Part shown: piece after piece, positions 1 to 11,700 of the stretch
Layout: each line of letters opens with the position of its first letter
How positions within the stretch are numbered: the first letter of the stretch is position 1
Assembly: GCA_949592205.1 (NCBI GenBank)
Contig: CATIUR010000005.1
Span: 132,362,277-132,426,276 of the forward strand
DNA length: 64,000 nt
Origin: Helichrysum umbraculigerum
Taxonomy: Eukaryota; Streptophyta; Magnoliopsida; Asterales; Asteraceae
Direction: 5' to 3'
Notes under the pieces: model-generated
Told to the model about the DNA's origin: nothing
Seen by the model: only the letters and a program-made list of their open reading frames with translations
Databases searched by the model: none
Program-made: the position numbers and the translations under genes

Positions 1-355
1 CGTCACAATCCACAGAAATTGACGAAGTTCTGGAGGTTATAGGTGAACAAGAAGAAGAGATCAAACAACCAACGCGTGGCTTTTTACGCAAATTATGATC
101 AGATGTATTATTATTATTATCACTATTACTGCTATCTTCTTCTTCAACAACAATAGGTCTTTTCTTAGGTAGCATGTGGAGTAAAAAACTGCTGAAACCG
201 CCACAAAACCCCATAGAAACCAAAATCAACAATACAGCTTCAAATAACTTAAGATCGGTAAGCAAACACACTATAATTAAAGCTAATAGAAATAACGAAC
301 CAAAACGAAACCCTAACCCTAGGTATATAAATTGCTTCGTGAATAACAACGCCAT
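1..355 (-). CDS. 5' part of a probable host gene, cut by the window edge
   Basis: A minus-strand frame stays open from an ATG at 355 to the left edge of the window (118 codons). Two starts are possible. From 355 the first 60 residues are strongly hydrophobic and could be one or two membrane segments. From the in-frame ATG at 175 the protein starts MLPKKRPIVVEEEDSS and continues with an Asn-rich, Ser-rich polar segment. I favour 175, because a consensus donor (CG|GTAAGTT at 447) and acceptor (TTTCAG at 192) would make 192-447 a T-rich 5'-leader intron, and T-rich introns translate as hydrophobic residues. I do not recognise the family. It is the only reading frame here with a normal gene layout (TATA box, leader, splice sites) outside a transposon. 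Confidence 0.5.
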   Translation of the reverse strand, partial: MALLFTKQFIYLGLGFRFGSLFLLALIIVCLLTDLKLFEAVLLILVSMGFCGGFSSFLLHMLPKKRPIVVEEEDSSNSDNNNNTSDHNLRKKPRVGCLISSSCSPITSRTSSISVDCD

Positions 356-447
356 ATAAATAGTAACAATATAATAATAGATAGATAAATAACGATTCGA
401 TCTGATAACAGAAATTGAATTAGCAAGGAAAGAAAGAGATAACTTAC
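192..447 (-). other. Candidate 5'-leader intron of the edge gene
   Basis: On the minus strand a GTAAGTT donor begins at 447, and a GGTTTCAG acceptor ends at 192, followed by CAG. The 256-nt interval is AT-rich with T-rich tracts, as expected of a plant intron. A nearer acceptor at 402 would give a 46-nt intron, which is too short for plants. Confidence 0.45.
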
Positions 448-579
448 CGATTGATTGAAGGTATCTTTGTCGAAGAAAATATTCGGTGAAAATTGAAGAT
501 GCGTTTGCTGTTTGTTAATTTGCTTTGTGTGAGTTGTTGTTTCTAGAGGATTCTAAACAGTTGGAAATGTTTGTTAATT

Positions 580-592
580 TATTTATATATAT
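580..592 (-). promoter_or_regulatory. TATA box of the edge gene
   Basis: The minus strand reads TATATATAAATA about 130 bp upstream of the candidate leader-intron donor at 447. This would put a transcription start near 550 and a leader exon of about 100 nt. Confidence 0.45.
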
Positions 593-801
593 TTTTCATT
601 GGGGTTTTGGTTGTGAAGTTGCGATTGTGGAGTGGAAGGAACAAGGAAGGCGGTGGAGACCAGTCGTGGTTGAAATTTGAAGGGGGTGAAACGACAATAT
701 ATTTGATTTGATTTTTCATTTTGTTAAACAAACTTTGCGAGCAGTCCACAATCCACAATTGGTATATTTTCAAATTTCAATAGCTTTTTTTTGTCAAAAT
801 G

Positions 802-1055
802 TGTAATGTAAAAACTTTTTGTAATTAAGCTTTGTGGTCAAATGCCATATACCTTTTCAAAACTCAATTTTAATTAAATTGCATTATTTTTATATGTAAG
901 AGAAATATGAAAAGTTTAACTATTTCATACCCATAGCCTCAATCTTCAACCTATATGTAGTACTAATTTAATGTAATTTAATTAAAATTGAGTTTTTAAA
1001 AGCTTTTTGTCATTGGAGCTCAAATCTTAATTACAAAAACCTCTTGCATGTTTTC
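802..1055. mobile_element. Fold-back MITE-like element
   Basis: Two arms of about 85 bp (roughly 802-888 and 969-1055) are inverted copies of each other. Both contain TTTTTGTAATTAAG near the outer end and ACTCAATTTTAATTAAATT near the inner end. About 80 bp of unrelated AT-rich sequence separates them. There is no coding capacity. No clear TSD was found, so the exact ends are approximate. Confidence 0.6.
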
Positions 1056-1092
1056 TTACATACACAAAAAGACATTTACAAATATACCATTA

Positions 1093-1675
1093 GACCATCT
1101 CCAGTGCATTGGACTCTATAAGGTTTAATGCACTTACACATTAGCATTTCATCATTTTCAATAAAAGTTCTACAGTGCATTGAACTTTACATTTTCCATT
1201 AAACTGACACATCATCGTACTATATATAATTTCTTTACTTTTCATACGTACACATATCATATTGTATATTTATTTTATTTTTTTTATTTATATATATATA
1301 TTCTCAACGAACTTTAATACGGAGTAATAATAGTAAATACTCTTTGAATATATATTCTCTATGTATGTTATCAATGTGATGATTATATTTGGAAATGGAC
1401 AAAGAATGGTAATAATAGTTATATAATGTTAAGATAGCAGGTTTGTAATAAAGGAGAAATAAAACTTCATGTGAATAAAGTAGTGGATGATAAAAGGTGG
1501 AAAGCATTTTAATATTTAAACATGGTACTTTCATGCGTATTAAGATGGGTGGGAGCAGAGACGAACGCTTCTTGGAGCGTGATATGACGTGTAGGGTCTG
1601 CAATGCATTAGACACATGAAAACTTGCCATGTCATTTCTATTACACTTTGCCACCTAAGAGCATTGCGAATGCTC
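1093..1675. mobile_element. PIF/Harbinger-like MITE (TTA TSD)
   Basis: The 583-bp non-coding element is flanked by TTA at 1090-1092 and 1676-1678. Its ends are degenerate inverted repeats: GACCATCTCCAGTGC at the left, and GAGCATTCGCAATGC as the complement of the right end (10 of 15 match). A 3-bp TTA/TAA duplication with this terminus is typical of Tourist-type Harbinger MITEs. The 116-codon open frame inside is not convincing. Confidence 0.55.
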
Positions 1676-1678
1676 TTA

Positions 1679-1813
1679 AGAGAGAGTGTGTAATTGAGCT
1701 TTGTATACCCTCTCTCAAATTAATTTAATAGTTTTTAATTAGTTTAAGCTATCAAAAGTTTTTTTACCATTAGAGATAAAAACTTTTTTACAAAAACCTC
1801 TTACACATAGAAG
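1679..1813. repeat. Decayed MITE-related fragment
   Basis: It contains GTGTAATTGAGCTTTGTATACC at the left and TTACAAAAACCTCTTACACA at the right. These resemble the outer arms of the fold-back element at 802-1055 and the interior of the MITE at 17347-17631. It is probably a diverged relative of both. Confidence 0.35.
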
Positions 1814-1828
1814 ATAAAAAAAGCTATT

Positions 1829-2882
1829 TGTGACACCCGTCAAATTGGGACTAGATATTAGTTCCTAATCATCTAGTAATATATGTAATTAGTGCTATGT
1901 ATTAGGCTGATTGTGTGTATCAATATGTATATTGTTATATATATATCAGTACGCGATTAAATTTAATCGTGCATTATCAAGATCGGCCAAATTTCCGATT
2001 CATTTATACGGGCGTTGGTGAACACAAGTATTAAGTAATATGGAATTATTATTTAACACACTCATTAGTTGTTATATATTATTTTGATAATATATAAAGT
2101 ATTTCGTATCGTACAACTCAAAACATTCGTGACACAACTTATAAATAATGTATTATTATTGAAAATAATAATTATTACTTACTCAAATGAAAATAAAACA
2201 TATTCATTTTATTCAGATTATACACAACGCGACGAAACCATTCAAACCATATCCGTCTCTCAAACTTGAAGCAAAGATATAATTTTATATCTCACTAAAA
2301 GTATTTTTATAAAATACTTCGATTGAAAACATGTTCGAAAATATAATTACTAATTTTTAGAATTAAAAACATTTCATTTTATACGATCGGGTACCCGAAC
2401 AAGGGTTTAATACCTCGAAATGGAGCTAAACCGCACCTACCTCAATTATTGGAGCCGGTTATATCAACCGACTCCAATAATTCAAACACACACACACCGA
2501 CTCTCATCTCTACTCTCCACTCTCTCGATCTCTTTCAAAATCAAAAACAACAACGATAATATTAACAACAACGAGATCAACAGCAGCAATAAGCATCATC
2601 ACCCTCTCCATCTTCATCATCTTCTTCGTCTTCATCATCACCATCATCATTCGGTCATCATTTTAATTGTAAGGAATCATCCACTTTCTCATTAAGTTTA
2701 CATGTTTAAAATACATATATTATCATGCTTTAACGTTCTATCAACCGATTATGTCCGAAAAATTGAACCTATACTCGTTTTCTTAACTGATTGCACGAAC
2801 AGACTGGAATACAAACCATACCCGATCGGCTAACGAAACCCACCCGATCGGCTGGTTAACTCCAACCGATCGGCTAACTAAA
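1829..2882 (+). mobile_element. Solo LTR A, left part (Tekay-like gypsy)
   Basis: It begins TGTGACACCCGTC directly after the duplication CTATT (1824-1828). The sequence resumes at 15829 after element B, so the reunited LTR is about 2.48 kb, ends GGGGGTGCGACA at 17252, and is followed by a second CTATT (17253-17257). No internal region is present, so this is a solo LTR left by LTR-LTR recombination. A pyrimidine-rich leader lies at about 2500-2650, followed by a donor-like AATTGTAAGG at 2669 and a CCGATCGG array. The 91-codon open frame at 2420-2695 is a by-product of the leader. Confidence 0.88.
2822..2873. repeat. CCGATCGG palindrome array in LTR A (first half)
   Basis: The perfect 8-bp palindrome CCGATCGG occurs at 2822, 2844 and 2866, spaced 22 bp, inside units of the type CCGATCGGCTaac. 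The array continues on the other side of element B at 15837-15891, so B landed inside it. Confidence 0.85.
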
Positions 2883-3055
2883 TGTGACACCCGTCAATTT
2901 AGGACTATAATTTAGTGCCTAATCAAGTTTTAATACATGTAATTAGTTATGTGTTAGGCTAATTAATGTATCAATTATTATATATATTGTTGAATATATA
3001 TCTACAATTATGCGATTTGTTTAAATTGTACGAGCTTCAAAATCGAATGTAATTC

Positions 3056-5829
3056 TATAACACCCCCAAATTTACTGTTCGCGGAAGCATACATTGGGGT
3101 GCTACTAATCAATACACAAAGCACATAAGATACATAATGAACGACCACTACATGCGTCGTTTTACAAATACATTGATTAACGTAAGAGTCTACATATGGT
3201 TTACAAAAGATGAGTTCGCATAGCTACTTGAGAGATTCTAGTACATATCTAATTTAAGCAAAATATAGAAATGCAGGGAAATCTCTTGATGTTTATATGA
3301 TTTCATGCGACTCGAGCTACAGTATCCTGATGGGCAGTCCAACTTACTGCTGAGTACCTGAGATAACATGCTAAAAGGTCAGCTATAAAGCTGGTGAGCT
3401 CACAGGTTTGATATGATAACATATGATTTGTGAACCGCAAGATTTAATGATTCGATTTACAAAGCATGTAAATAATTGATTGATGAGTATCACATGAATA
3501 TTTGTAATTAAACAAATAAGTAAAGATTGATACAACTAACATGAGCACATAGTCTGAGCTTAACTGAGGGGTCGGGATCACAATCAAGTGCCTGATCGAG
3601 GGTGCCTCTATGCGTATGCCTAATCAACATACGTTTGAACAAATGATAATGCGTCCGTTTGACAGGTTAGTGCTTGCTAACTCGGACGGGGATTGTCAAT
3701 CCCATATGGTACCATACACTAACATTCACGCTAAATCATATTAACAGAACTATGCTTCAGAGGACTTTGATTGATTAGATGAAAACAACTCATGCAGCAT
3801 ACGTGATAATTTGATACTTGCGTTCACATGTAAAACAAAACGAGCATGTATCTCACCCCTAGGTAAAAGCATTTAAAAAGGGGCTATGAGACTCACCTGA
3901 GCCTGATGAATTGTTAGCCAACAATTATAATGATTCACAATGATTTGATGTCGTTACAACGACTGAACCTGCAGGGCGTCTTAGACGCGCAAGGTTTTGA
4001 TTGATTAGATTTTTGAACCTGACAGGCGTATCAAACGCGTGAGGTTTAATTGATTTGATGACTCTACGGACCATCTTTGCTAGTTATTCCCCTTAACTAG
4101 TTATGACCAAATACTTTGGTAAATGATGAGGTTTGAGTTTGTGAAAATGTATACGGGTCGTTGGTGACGGTTTGTAATAATAATTTCAATATATTATTAT
4201 TATACATGATTTGTTGTACTTATAAAAGTATATGTGTTTCGAGTAAAAGTCGTATCGTATAAGTTTAGTTGTTAATCAAGTTCATTATATCCGTTACACT
4301 TTATTTCATAATTTACAAAATTTGGTACGAGTCTGAAAACAGTAATATGCCATTTTCGGGCCCTAATCGACCCCGGATGGCCTAAAACCGACTAGGCTAA
4401 GGTACTTAGCTTTGATCATTTGGCTGTTTTCGAATAACCGTGCGAATTTGAGCTCAATCCGTTATAATAAATTTTTCATCGAGAAGCTACCCTGTTTTAA
4501 CTTGTGAAATCGTCGACGTTTTCGAAAATTTACATGTTCTGTTTTAGCTAGAATTCGCAGGGCTAGTTTATTGATCCGTTGGATCATGAAATATATAGGG
4601 GGAATCCGCCGGATTCCCTTGAATCCGCCGGATTGGTGACATTTGGTGGGAATACGCCGTATTCGTCTGAATACGACCGTATTCATTAAAAATAGAGGGA
4701 ATACGCCGGATTCCCATGAATCCGACCGTATTCATGGCAAACAACGGGAATACGCCGTATTCCATTGAATACGCCGTGTTTATGTTTTCTGGGCGGGAAT
4801 ACGCCGGATTCCCGTGAATCCGACCGTATTCCGAGGTCTGGTTCGAGTCTGTCGTTCCAAAAATCACCCAAACCAAATCTAATCCGCAAATTAACCAACA
4901 ATCATCTATTCTAACGTTACTATATGATAATACAAGGTATTTAAATACGAAATTACAAAGTTTGGGTTAACGATTCCTTACGTATTTAAAATGGTGAGGA
5001 GATGACGATGATGATGAAAAACGAAGAAGATGATCACGATGATGATGATGATTCCAGCAACGATGATGATATTGATCTTGTGTTGTTGTTATGATTGTTA
5101 ATTTGTTGTTGTTGTTGTTAGATGAAAATGGAACGAGAGGGAGTAGAGAACAGAGAGATAGATAGAAATGAATTGAAATGGATCGGCCATCTCCAATTAT
5201 TGGAGGTGGTTGATCCGAGCTTCGATCCTTTTCGTGGTATTTTGACCCGTGTTTCGGTACCCGATCGAAAAGTAGTAAAATGTTTTAAAACGATAATTTT
5301 CTAAAAATGATATCGTACGCATTTTCATTTGAAGTATTTTATAAAAATACATTTAACGAGATATAAAATATATCTTTGTTTTGTGTTTGAGAGACGGATA
5401 GAATTCAATTGGTTTCGTCGCGTTTGAGTAAAATGGTATAAAACGAAATATGTTTTATTTTATCTGATGTAAATAATAATTATTAATTTCAATAATAATT
5501 CATTATTTATATATAGTTTTGTCGTGGACGTTTGATTTGTACGATACGAGATACTTGATATATTATCAAAATAATATATAAGAAATAATGAGTTGTATTA
5601 AATAATATTTCCTATATTACTTAATATTGTTTTTCACCAACGCCGTATATATACATGAATCGGAAATTCGGCCGATTTGAAATTGAACGATTAAACTTAA
5701 TCGCATATTGATAGATATTTGCCAATATATAATTTGATACACACAATTAGCCTAATACATAGCACTAACTACATGTATTACAAGGTGATTAGGAACTAAA
5801 AATCTAGTCCTAATTTGACGGGTGTCACA
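3056..5829 (-). mobile_element. Solo LTR C nested in the 5' LTR of B
   Basis: This 2774-bp insertion is flanked by AATTC at 3051-3055 and 5830-5834. Read on the minus strand it begins TGTGACACCCGTC and ends GGGGGTGTTATA, so the terminal CA has become TA. It is related to LTRs A, B and I: it shares the CCTGTGAGCTCACCAGC block, the acceptor-like TTATCTCAG|GTAC, and a donor-like ACGTAAGG at 4981. It has no internal domain. The short minus-strand frames at 4462-4901 are translations of its repeat array. Confidence 0.92.
4601..4832. repeat. GAATACGCCGTATTC-type palindrome array in LTR C
   Basis: Near-palindromes of 14-15 bp follow each other, built from the half-sites GAATAC or GAATCC around a CG core (GAATCCGCCGGATTC, GAATACGCCGTATTC, GAATACGACCGTATTC). 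Roughly ten copies are present in 230 bp of otherwise AT-rich DNA. In the LTR's own orientation the array starts 148 bp after the donor-like site. Confidence 0.85.
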
Positions 5830-6569
5830 AATTCGATTTAATATATACGGACGTTGGTGAACAATTTTATTGAGTAATACAAGGATTATTAATGACGTTA
5901 TCGTGCTTAAAAATATTATGTCAATAATATTGAGAATCCAAGTTTTATCACACAATTAATATAAACGCGAATAAAATGTAAATTCGCAAACAAAATGAGA
6001 CAAATCACCGTTTATAATATAATTACTAAATGTTTAGTAAAATACTTCAACAAAAATACTGAATAATTATTCGTATTTTAGAACGCATATTAAAACTTAG
6101 AAAATAAATATTTAACGTTTAAACGACGGAGACAACGAACATCGCACGGAGCGCAGTGCCCGAACTGAAAAAGGTGGGGATTTAACCTCCACCACCTTAT
6201 CCCCTTTTCTTTCATTTTATTTTCTTTCTTCTCTCTCTTACTCCCTCCTCTTTCATTTTTCTCTCAAACAAACCACAAACCACCATCAACGAAAATCGTA
6301 AAATAAACACGCTAAACGACCTCGGATCTTCAAGCCCTTTCGGAATAAAATGTTCACCACTTCGCGATCTACAATCCTATCTTTCCGGAATTTCATTTCG
6401 GCGATTTGTAAGTTTCCGACACAACTCCGAAAACTCTCGTTTTTAAGTTTTATAACTTGCTAGTTGTTTGTATAACCTTGTAATGTCCTAAAATGGGTTG
6501 GGTAAAAATATTAGGCCAATCGATGGCCGGAAAATGCGTTTTTGAAGTTGAAACTCCGATCAGACTCCG

Positions 6570-6816
6570 TACGTCGCATTTGGCCTGGAGCAAATGCGAC
6601 GCAGCGACCTACGTCGCACTATATCCCCTACGTTGCATTAGCGACGCAGCGCCCTACGTCGCACTTAGCGACGCAAACCCTTACGTCGCAGAAATCAACT
6701 ACGTCGCCTATAGCGACGCCACGTACAACGTCGCATTAAATTGCGAAAGTCGCACATAGCGACGCCATGCCCAACGTCGCAGTCAGGAATCTGCGACGTC
6801 GCACCCAACGTCGCAC
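6570..6816. repeat. TACGTCGCA/TGCGACG array in B 5' LTR
   Basis: Alternating TACGTCGCA and inverted (A/T)GCGACG half-sites are repeated about 18 times. The spacing is irregular. The same array is at 14109-14367 in the 3' LTR, which has an extra 12-bp CACCCAACGTCG unit, and a longer relative is in solo LTR I at 39669-39979. Confidence 0.85.
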
Positions 6817-6971
6817 AAACCAGAACCTCGAAAACACATATTTTTACTAAGTGTCGAGGCTCGAAATTTTATCACTTGATTTCACCCAAATTCAAGTCCA
6901 GATGCGTTTTTCCTTAAAGCAATATAGTAGAAATAAAAATTTTCCAAGCTGACCTGGCAGCTCGACCCCAG

Positions 6972-7053
6972 CCAGGGGCTCTGCCCCTTGGACCCCGCCA
7001 GGGGCTGCCGCCCCTTGGACCCCGCTAACCAGGGGCGCTGCCCCCGGACCCCC
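6972..7053. repeat. GC-rich hairpin array in B 5' LTR
   Basis: Three to four units of about 26 bp each contain a self-complementary core such as AGGGGC-TCT-GCCCCT or CGGGGGC-AGC-GCCCCTG. The array recurs at 14523-14605 (B 3' LTR), 40133-40185 (LTR I) and 16043-16135 (LTR A). The minus-strand open frames over it (6882-7167) are repeat translations. Confidence 0.8.
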
Positions 7054-8275
7054 GTACTTAGACTCCGTAAGCACATTTTTACACCAGATGTCGAGCTTAT
7101 ACAACTTCAAATGCTTATACAATACGACTTTTAGAACATAATGGGACTTATACTTCAAGTGTAACACTTCAAAAACAAGACGACAACAACAACACTTTTA
7201 TTCCAACTAATCACCAACGTGCCGTACGCGTTTTCAAAAGACAATTCAACTAAGTTATTGTAACTTGGAACAATTCAATCAAACAAGTCGTTGTAACTTG
7301 TAACTATACAAACAACCAAATCGGGGTAATTTGGACATTAAGTTAGACAAACAATTCCAATGGTAGTCTTTCGAGATACCAATACAATTAATGACAATTT
7401 AAGTGTCGTGGACACATTCAGGTTTCAAGCCTTTGGACACCAACTCACAGCTAATTACTTCAAGTTTATTAAGTTAAACACTTCAAGAACCAGGTGAGTT
7501 TCATGGCCCCATTTTCACTACTTTTACTAGGGGTGTGATATTACTACTTCATTTTGTTTTACAAGTAGAACGCAAGTGCCAAACTTCAAATACTACATGA
7601 GTTTCAAGCTAATCAATTTAAAGTCCTCCATAGCATAGTCTCTAGTATTTATAGCGTGAATGTTAGTATATGATATCATATGGGATTGACAATCCTCATC
7701 CGGGTTAGCACGCACTAACCGGTCAAACGGATGTATTAGCATTTGGGAAGACGAGTGTTGATTAGGCACTCGTAGGAGGCATTTCAAGTTAGGTTTCCTT
7801 AAGTGTGCCTGACAAATCAAGTTAAGCTCAGACTATGTGCTCATGGACAGTATAACTTTTATTTTGCTTAATTGCATTTTAAATTCAATATAAATCTTGC
7901 GGTTCTTACAACTATACATTGACATACAAACCTGTGAGCTCACCAGCGTTTTCGCTGACCCATTTTAGTATTTATCACAGGTACCCAGCAGTAGTTTGGC
8001 TGCACAAGCAGGAATTATTAGCTCGAGTCAGCATACATACAACTAGAGATTGGACTGCATTATTATATTTTGTAAAAGTAATTATGCTATGTAATCTCTA
8101 AATTTCAGGAACCGAGCTAATGTAACAATATTTTGATGTAAACATTTACTTTATCTATACAAGTTTAAAACGACGCATATAGTGGTCGTTCATTATATCT
8201 TATGTGCTTTGTATATTGATTAGTGACACCCAAATCAAGCTTCCGCAAATCATTAAATTTGGGGGTGCCACAGAT

Positions 8276-8293
8276 TGGTATCAGAGCCTAAGG
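8276..8293 (+). other. Primer binding site of B (initiator Met tRNA)
   Basis: TGGTATCAGAGCCTAAGG begins 4 nt after the LTR end. The first 12 nt match the complement of the 3' end of plant initiator Met tRNA, the usual primer of chromoviruses and many other plant LTR elements. Confidence 0.92.
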
Positions 8294-8723
8294 TTATAGT
8301 GAACTAGGTTGCATTTAGTGGGCCTAGACTATGACCGTTAGGCAGTATTCCTTATTAGTTATGACTAGTTCAGGGACTACATCATACGACTTTAATTTAA
8401 CATAGCCTGATCAACTATGTACAATTAGAGAAAGATGATGTGAAATCTGAAAGAGTTATGTTGAACAAGAATGCATTAGTTGACTCTGACCTCGAGAGAA
8501 ACGGGACTCAAAACACGTCTGTGCTAGACACTCAATAGGTGATTATGTGATACACATATATTTACATGAATAGACTTCATTACAACTTTAGGCTATATTA
8601 TATTATATAAATATAGGCCTCTTTCTCTCTAACGTTTTGTCTTGGGATGACAAACACACCACTAGTACATCACGCTCGGACTAGTATCTTATTTCATTTC
8701 CTTGTTCTTTCTTACTCAGCATC
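8294..8723 (+). other. Untranslated leader of element B
   Basis: These 430 bp between the PBS and the gag ATG have no convincing open frame. A putative LTR-spanning intron (donor 6408, acceptor 7980) would join LTR leader sequence to this region in the mature RNA. Confidence 0.6.
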
Positions 8724-11700
8724 ATGCCTCCTCGTCGTCAAATTACCCTTAGCGAAGCTGAGATCGCGGGAATCATTGCCCGCAGTGTGACCAAAGCCTT
8801 GGCTACCCGAACACCACCCGGTAGCGAGGACACAGCAACCAATACTCCACCACCCAAACCCTGCTCCTATAAGGACTTTCTTAGCTGTAAACCGCTATAC
8901 TTCAAGGGCACGGAAGGTGCCATTGGCTTAATTCGTTGGATTGAGCGCATGGAATCTGTTTTCAGTCTCTGCGATTGCACTGAGAACAACAAGGTCAAAT
9001 TCGCTGCTTACACCTTTCAGGAAGGTGCACTCACGTGGTGGAAAACCCACGCAAACTCTGTAGGCCTTGAGGTTGCAAATCGACTTCCTTGGGCCGAACT
9101 GAAAAAGAAGCTGACAGAAAAGTACTGTCCTGAAGAGGAATTACACAGGCTAGAGGAAGAATTCTGGCACCTGATGGTGCAGGGAAATGATGTTGCTGAA
9201 TATACCACCAAGTTTCAGCAGTTTGCTTTATTATGCCCGGGTTTGGTCGAACCAGAAAGTAAGGGCATTAAGAAATACATTCGTGGACTCCCCGAGAACA
9301 TCCAGGGAAACGTCGCCTCATCCAAACCAACTACTACTGAGAGTGCCATTCGATTGGTCCACGAACTCATGGCTCTAGTTGTCAGCCGTGAGACCTCCAA
9401 CACCTCATCCTCCAACAACAACAAACGCAAATCCACTGAACACCACCACAACTCAAACAAGAAAAACAACGTCATCCAAGTCTACACCTCAAACTCTGAA
9501 ACCACCCGCAGCTACACCGGGGACAGACCTTATTGTCCCCAGTGTAACTATCACCACTTTGGTCAGTGCAATACCCCTTGCAACAACTGCAGGAGGTACG
9601 GGCATTCGACTAAGGATTGCCGAGCTCCCAGATCCAACAACAACCCATCTGACAAAAATGCCCGACAACCTAAGTCCTGCTACGAATGTGGAAACCCAGG
9701 ACACTTTAGGGATTCTTGCCCAAAATTGAAGAACAAAGGCAACAACAACAACCACCGCAACAACAACAACGCCAAAAGTAGCGCCTTCGTGATCAACTCA
9801 GGGGACGCCCGTCAGGACCCGAATGTGGTCACGGGTATGTTCCTCCTCAACAATTTAACTGCTTCCATTCTGTTTGATACTGGTGCCGATAGGAGTTTTA
9901 TTTCGGATGAATTTTGCCCTCTACTTGACATTACACCTGTTGCTTTAGACGTTAAGTACACCGTAGAGCTAGCAAATGGCAAGTTGATAGAAACCAATAG
10001 TGTGATACCTAATTGCACCTTAAATCTAGCCGACGAAACCTTCTCCATAGATCTTATGCCTGTTGAGATAGGAAGTTTCGATGTCATTGTAGGCATGGAC
10101 TGGTTATCCAAACATCGCGCCGAAATCATTTGCCATGACAAAATTTTTCGCATACCTCTCGCCGTCGGTAGAACCCTGATCATACAGGGGGAGACCGGTG
10201 GGACGAGGCTTAACATCATCTCTTGTCTTAAAACCCGGAAATTTCTGAGAAAGGGTTATCCATCAATCCTCGCGCACATCATGGAGAAAAAGTCGGAGGA
10301 GAAGCGACTTGAGGATGTTCCAATTATTCGAGACTTTCCAGAAGTCTTTCCTGAGGAACTGCCTGGTCTACCACCACCAAGACAGGTTGAGTTCTCAATC
10401 GATCTTGTACCGGGTGCTGCGCCTGTGGCCCGAGCACCATACCGTTTAGCTCCATCCGAACTTCAGGAGCTGTCCACCCAGTTACAGGAACTCCTGGAAC
10501 GAGGGTTTATCAGGCCGAGTTCTTCACCTTGGGGAGCTCCGGTCCTATTTGTTAAGAAGAAAGATGGTTCTTTTCGAATGTGTATCGACTATCGATAGTT
10601 GAACAAGTTAACTGTCAAGAACCAGTATCCACTTCCTCGAATCGATGACCTGTTCGACCAACTTCAAGGGTCGAGTTGTTATTCAAAGATTGATCTCCGA
10701 TCCGGTTATCACCAATTGCGTGTTCGCGATGCCGATATTCCAAAAACCGCTTTCAGAACCCGATACGGGCATTACGAATTTCAAGTGATGCCATTCGGCC
10801 TAACCAATGCATCGGCTGTATTCATGGACCTTATGAATCGGGTGTGTAAACCTTACCTTGACAAGTTTGTCATTGTCTTTATCGATGACATCCTCATATA
10901 TTCACGAAACAAAGAAGAACACGCGCAACACCTCAAAACCATCCTTGAACTACTTAAACACGAGAAGCTCTATGCAAAATTCTCTAAGTGTGAATTCTGG
11001 ATCCAAACAGTTCAATTCCTTGGTCACGTGATCGACAGTCAGGGAATTCACGTGGACCCGTCAAAAATTGAAGCTATCAAGGACTGGCAAGCACCCACCA
11101 CTCCGACCGAAGTACGCCAATTTTTGGGTCTTGCCGGGTATTATCGACGATTCATTGAAAATTTGTCCAAAATAGCTCAACCACTCACGTTACTGACTCA
11201 GAAGGACAAAAGGTTCGATTGGACCGATAAACAAGAATCAGCATTCCAACTTCTGAAACAAAAGCTTTGCAGTGCTCCAATTCTATCCTTACCCGAAGGC
11301 ACTGATGACTTCGTGGTATACTGCGATGCTTCTCATCAAGGTCTCGGTTGTGTGCTTATGCAACGAGACAAAGTCATAGCTTATGCTTCACGACAGCTCA
11401 AGATTCATGAAAAGAATTACACCACCCACGACCTCGAATTAGGAGCCGTCGTTTTCGCCCTAAAAATTTGGAGACATTACCTCTATGGCACTAGGTGCAC
11501 AATCTTTACCGACCATAAAAGCCTTCAACACATATTCGATCAGAAGGATCTCAACATGAGGCAACGTCGATGGGTCGAGTTGCTTACGGATTACGACTGC
11601 GAACTCAAATATCATCCAGGCAAAGCAAATGTTGTTGCTGACGCCCTCAGTCGAAAAGAGCGAGTGAAACCACTTCGGGTTCGAGCCCTCAGTATGACCA

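Larger units (their letters stand above)
2883..8272 (+). repeat. 5' LTR of element B, split by solo LTR C
   Basis: It starts TGTGACACCCGTC and ends GGGGGTGCCACA. The first 173 bp (2883-3055) and the rest (5835-8272) are contiguous in the 3' LTR at 13201-15823. Parts in order: AT-rich U3, pyrimidine-rich leader near 6200-6300, splice-donor-like TTTGTAAGTTTCC at 6408, TACGTCGCA array, GC-rich hairpin array, and acceptor-like TATCACAG ending at 7980. Confidence 0.95.

Noticed and set aside
2420..2695. 91-codon frame in LTR A
   Set aside because: A His-rich translation of CATCAT-type and CT-rich leader sequence; no homologous frame in sister LTRs.
4462..4901. Overlapping minus-strand frames rich in RRIP, NTAYS or GIRRIP repeats (similarly 23164-23585)
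   Set aside because: They are produced by the GAATACGCCGTATTC palindrome arrays of LTRs C and H.
6493..7167. Open frames over the B LTR arrays (also 14032-14718, 15867-16142 and 40013-40340)
   Set aside because: They are translations of tandem repeats, appear in every LTR copy in the same non-coding context, and have no start or codon features of a gene.
10596..10598. TAG in B as a programmed readthrough stop
   Set aside because: It lies inside the RT CIDYR motif, not at a gag-pol boundary, and breaks a residue that is normally Gln. It is a simple nonsense mutation.
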